From: Halothiobacillus sp. | GTDB taxonomy: Bacteria; Pseudomonadota; Gammaproteobacteria; Halothiobacillales; Halothiobacillaceae | NCBI GenBank assembly: GCA_024635755.1 | Contig: JAGXIF010000029.1 | Coordinates: 1 to 64,000 of the forward strand | Reading direction: 5' to 3' | DNA length: 64,000 bases | Shown here: positions 63,089 through 64,000 of the stretch, in pieces | How the letters are laid out: the number at the start of each line of letters is the position of its first letter | How positions within the stretch are numbered: the stretch's first letter is position 1 | Made by a program: the position numbers and the translations under genes | The notes under the pieces: generated by a model | Database searches by the model: none | Told to the model about the DNA's origin: nothing | The model's input: the letters and a program-made list of their open reading frames with translations, nothing else

Positions 63089-64000
63089 GCCGCAGCCGCG
63101 ACACCACCTGGCTCCGCCTGCGAGGGCGGCTGCGGGCGGCGGCTGCAGGGGTCGCGCTGGGGATGCTCGGCAAGCTGTCGCTGCGCGGCGCGCAGCGCCT
63201 GGGTCGCTGGCTGGGAAAACTGGCGTGGTGGATGAACGGCACAATCCGGCGCAACATCGAGGACAACCTCGCGCGCTGCCTGCCGGAGCTGGATCCCGAC
63301 CAACGCCGGGCACTCGCGCGGGAGAACCTGATCGAGACCGGCAAGACCCTGATGGAAACGGGGCCAGCCTGGCGCTGGCCGCGCGAGCGCATCGAGTCGA
63401 CCATCGCCGGCATGCCGGGTTTCGAGCCGATCGCGCAGGCAGTCAACGACGGCCGCGGCGCGATCCTGCTGGCCCCGCACCTAGGGTCTTGGGAGATCGG
63501 CGGACTGGCCACGGCCCTGCGCGTACCGACCACCGCCTTGTACCGGCCGCCGCGCGACCCCGCGATCGAGACATTGCTCGTCGAGGCTCGTTCACGCCTG
63601 GGCATGCAGCTGGCCCCCGCCAGTTTGGGCGGGGTGCGCAAGCTGCTGGCCGCACTCAAGCGCGGCGAGCTGGTTGCCATCCTGCCGGACCAGTCGCCGC
63701 GACGCGGTGAGGGCGTGCTGGCGCCGTTTTTCGCCCACGATGCGCTCACCATGACCCTGGTCCGCACCCTCTCCCGACGCAGCGGCGCGCCAGCCTTCAC
63801 CGGCTGGGCCGAGCGCCTCCCCGACGGCCGGGGTTTTCACATGCACTATGCCCCGGTGCGCGAGCCGATCAATCGCGACGACCCGGTGGAGGCAGCGGCC
63901 GCGCTCAATCGGGCGATCGAGTCACTGGTGCGCCAGCGTCCCGTGCAGTACCAGTGGAGCTATCGTCGCTTCCGTCGCCAGCACAGTGGGGCCGAGCGGC
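63085..64000 (+). CDS. LpxL/HtrB-type lipid A acyltransferase (cut by window end)
   Basis: Inner-membrane-associated acyltransferase that adds a secondary acyl chain to lipid A. 305 codons are visible and the frame is open at the window edge. An N-terminal hydrophobic region is followed by the catalytic HX4E motif in LLAPHLGSWEIGG, then AILPDQSPRRGEGVLAPFF. Length and motifs fit the LpxL/LpxM family; which acyl position it serves cannot be told. Coupled to ttcA by a 4-nt overlap. Confidence 0.9.
   Translation, partial: MSRSRDTTWLRLRGRLRAAAAGVALGMLGKLSLRGAQRLGRWLGKLAWWMNGTIRRNIEDNLARCLPELDPDQRRALARENLIETGKTLMETGPAWRWPRERIESTIAGMPGFEPIAQAVNDGRGAILLAPHLGSWEIGGLATALRVPTTALYRPPRDPAIETLLVEARSRLGMQLAPASLGGVRKLLAALKRGELVAILPDQSPRRGEGVLAPFFAHDALTMTLVRTLSRRSGAPAFTGWAERLPDGRGFHMHYAPVREPINRDDPVEAAAALNRAIESLVRQRPVQYQWSYRRFRRQHSGAER

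Noticed and set aside
1-64000. tRNA, rRNA, CRISPR arrays, transposases
   Set aside because: I looked for TTCGANTC-type T-loops, regularly spaced repeats and transposase-like ORFs in the intergenic regions and found none.

Overview
The window is chromosomal DNA of a GC-rich gammaproteobacterium. Operon orders (mrdA-rodA-mltB-rlpA-dacA-dat-ybeD-lipB-lipA, lptD-surA-pdxA-rsmA, pilB-pilC-pilD-coaE, xerD-dsbC) are gammaproteobacterial. A sulfur-carrier pair (soxYZ) together with a proteobacterial phosphoribulokinase (prk) points to a sulfur-oxidising chemolithoautotroph. Halothiobacillaceae (Guyparkeria or Halothiobacillus type) fits best, but that is inference. No tRNA, rRNA, CRISPR array, insertion sequence or prophage was seen.

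Layout. 0.1-2.1 kb: acs on the minus strand. 2.15-2.86 kb: a comparatively AT-rich intergenic region with a cluster of DnaA boxes. 2.9-7.8 kb: xerD, dsbC, a chemoreceptor with a FliA-type promoter, and an NAD-dependent epimerase-like protein. 8.0-10.5 kb: two tandem paralogous porins ending in near-identical hairpin terminators. 10.8-20.1 kb: a long minus-strand cell-elongation, peptidoglycan and lipoate operon with stop/start overlaps. 20.2-29.4 kb: ppa, then adk-lptD, surA-pdxA-rsmA, pgl-apaG and apaH. 29.4-30.8 kb: an MFS transporter.

30.8-33.4 kb: a light-response locus with an intact MerR/LitR-type regulator and an intact short LOV blue-light receptor, next to a decayed short-chain dehydrogenase and an internally deleted NTF2-like gene. 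33.4-38.1 kb: type IV pilus genes pilB, pilC, pilD, then coaE. 38.1-42.5 kb: a broken ygfX, ygfZ, thiG, trmB and prk. 42.6-44.5 kb: a membrane diguanylate cyclase. 44.7-48.9 kb: the second half of the light-response gene set, also heavily decayed: a possible photolyase stub, an FAD amine oxidase/DUF1365 deletion fusion, a DUF3833 pseudogene and a damaged chalcone-isomerase-like gene. Only the cyclopropane-fatty-acid-synthase-like methyltransferase and an MFS transporter remain intact there. 48.9-55.7 kb: an unrecognised protein, rluE, a 5'-3' exonuclease, a malic enzyme, a DUF192 protein, an OmpA lipoprotein and bioF.

55.7-60.2 kb: a coupled histidine kinase and NtrC-type regulator, directly followed by TTGCA-N3-TGCAA repeats, a well-spaced sigma-54 promoter and soxYZ. 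This looks like a dedicated two-component circuit for sulfur oxidation. 60.2-64 kb: dtd-pip, a small unknown protein, ttcA, and an LpxL-type acyltransferase cut off by the window end.

The three most interesting items are the HK/NtrC/sigma-54/soxYZ circuit, the LitR-LOV pair that kept its regulators while several neighbouring genes of its usual locus decayed, and the DnaA-box cluster between acs and xerD.
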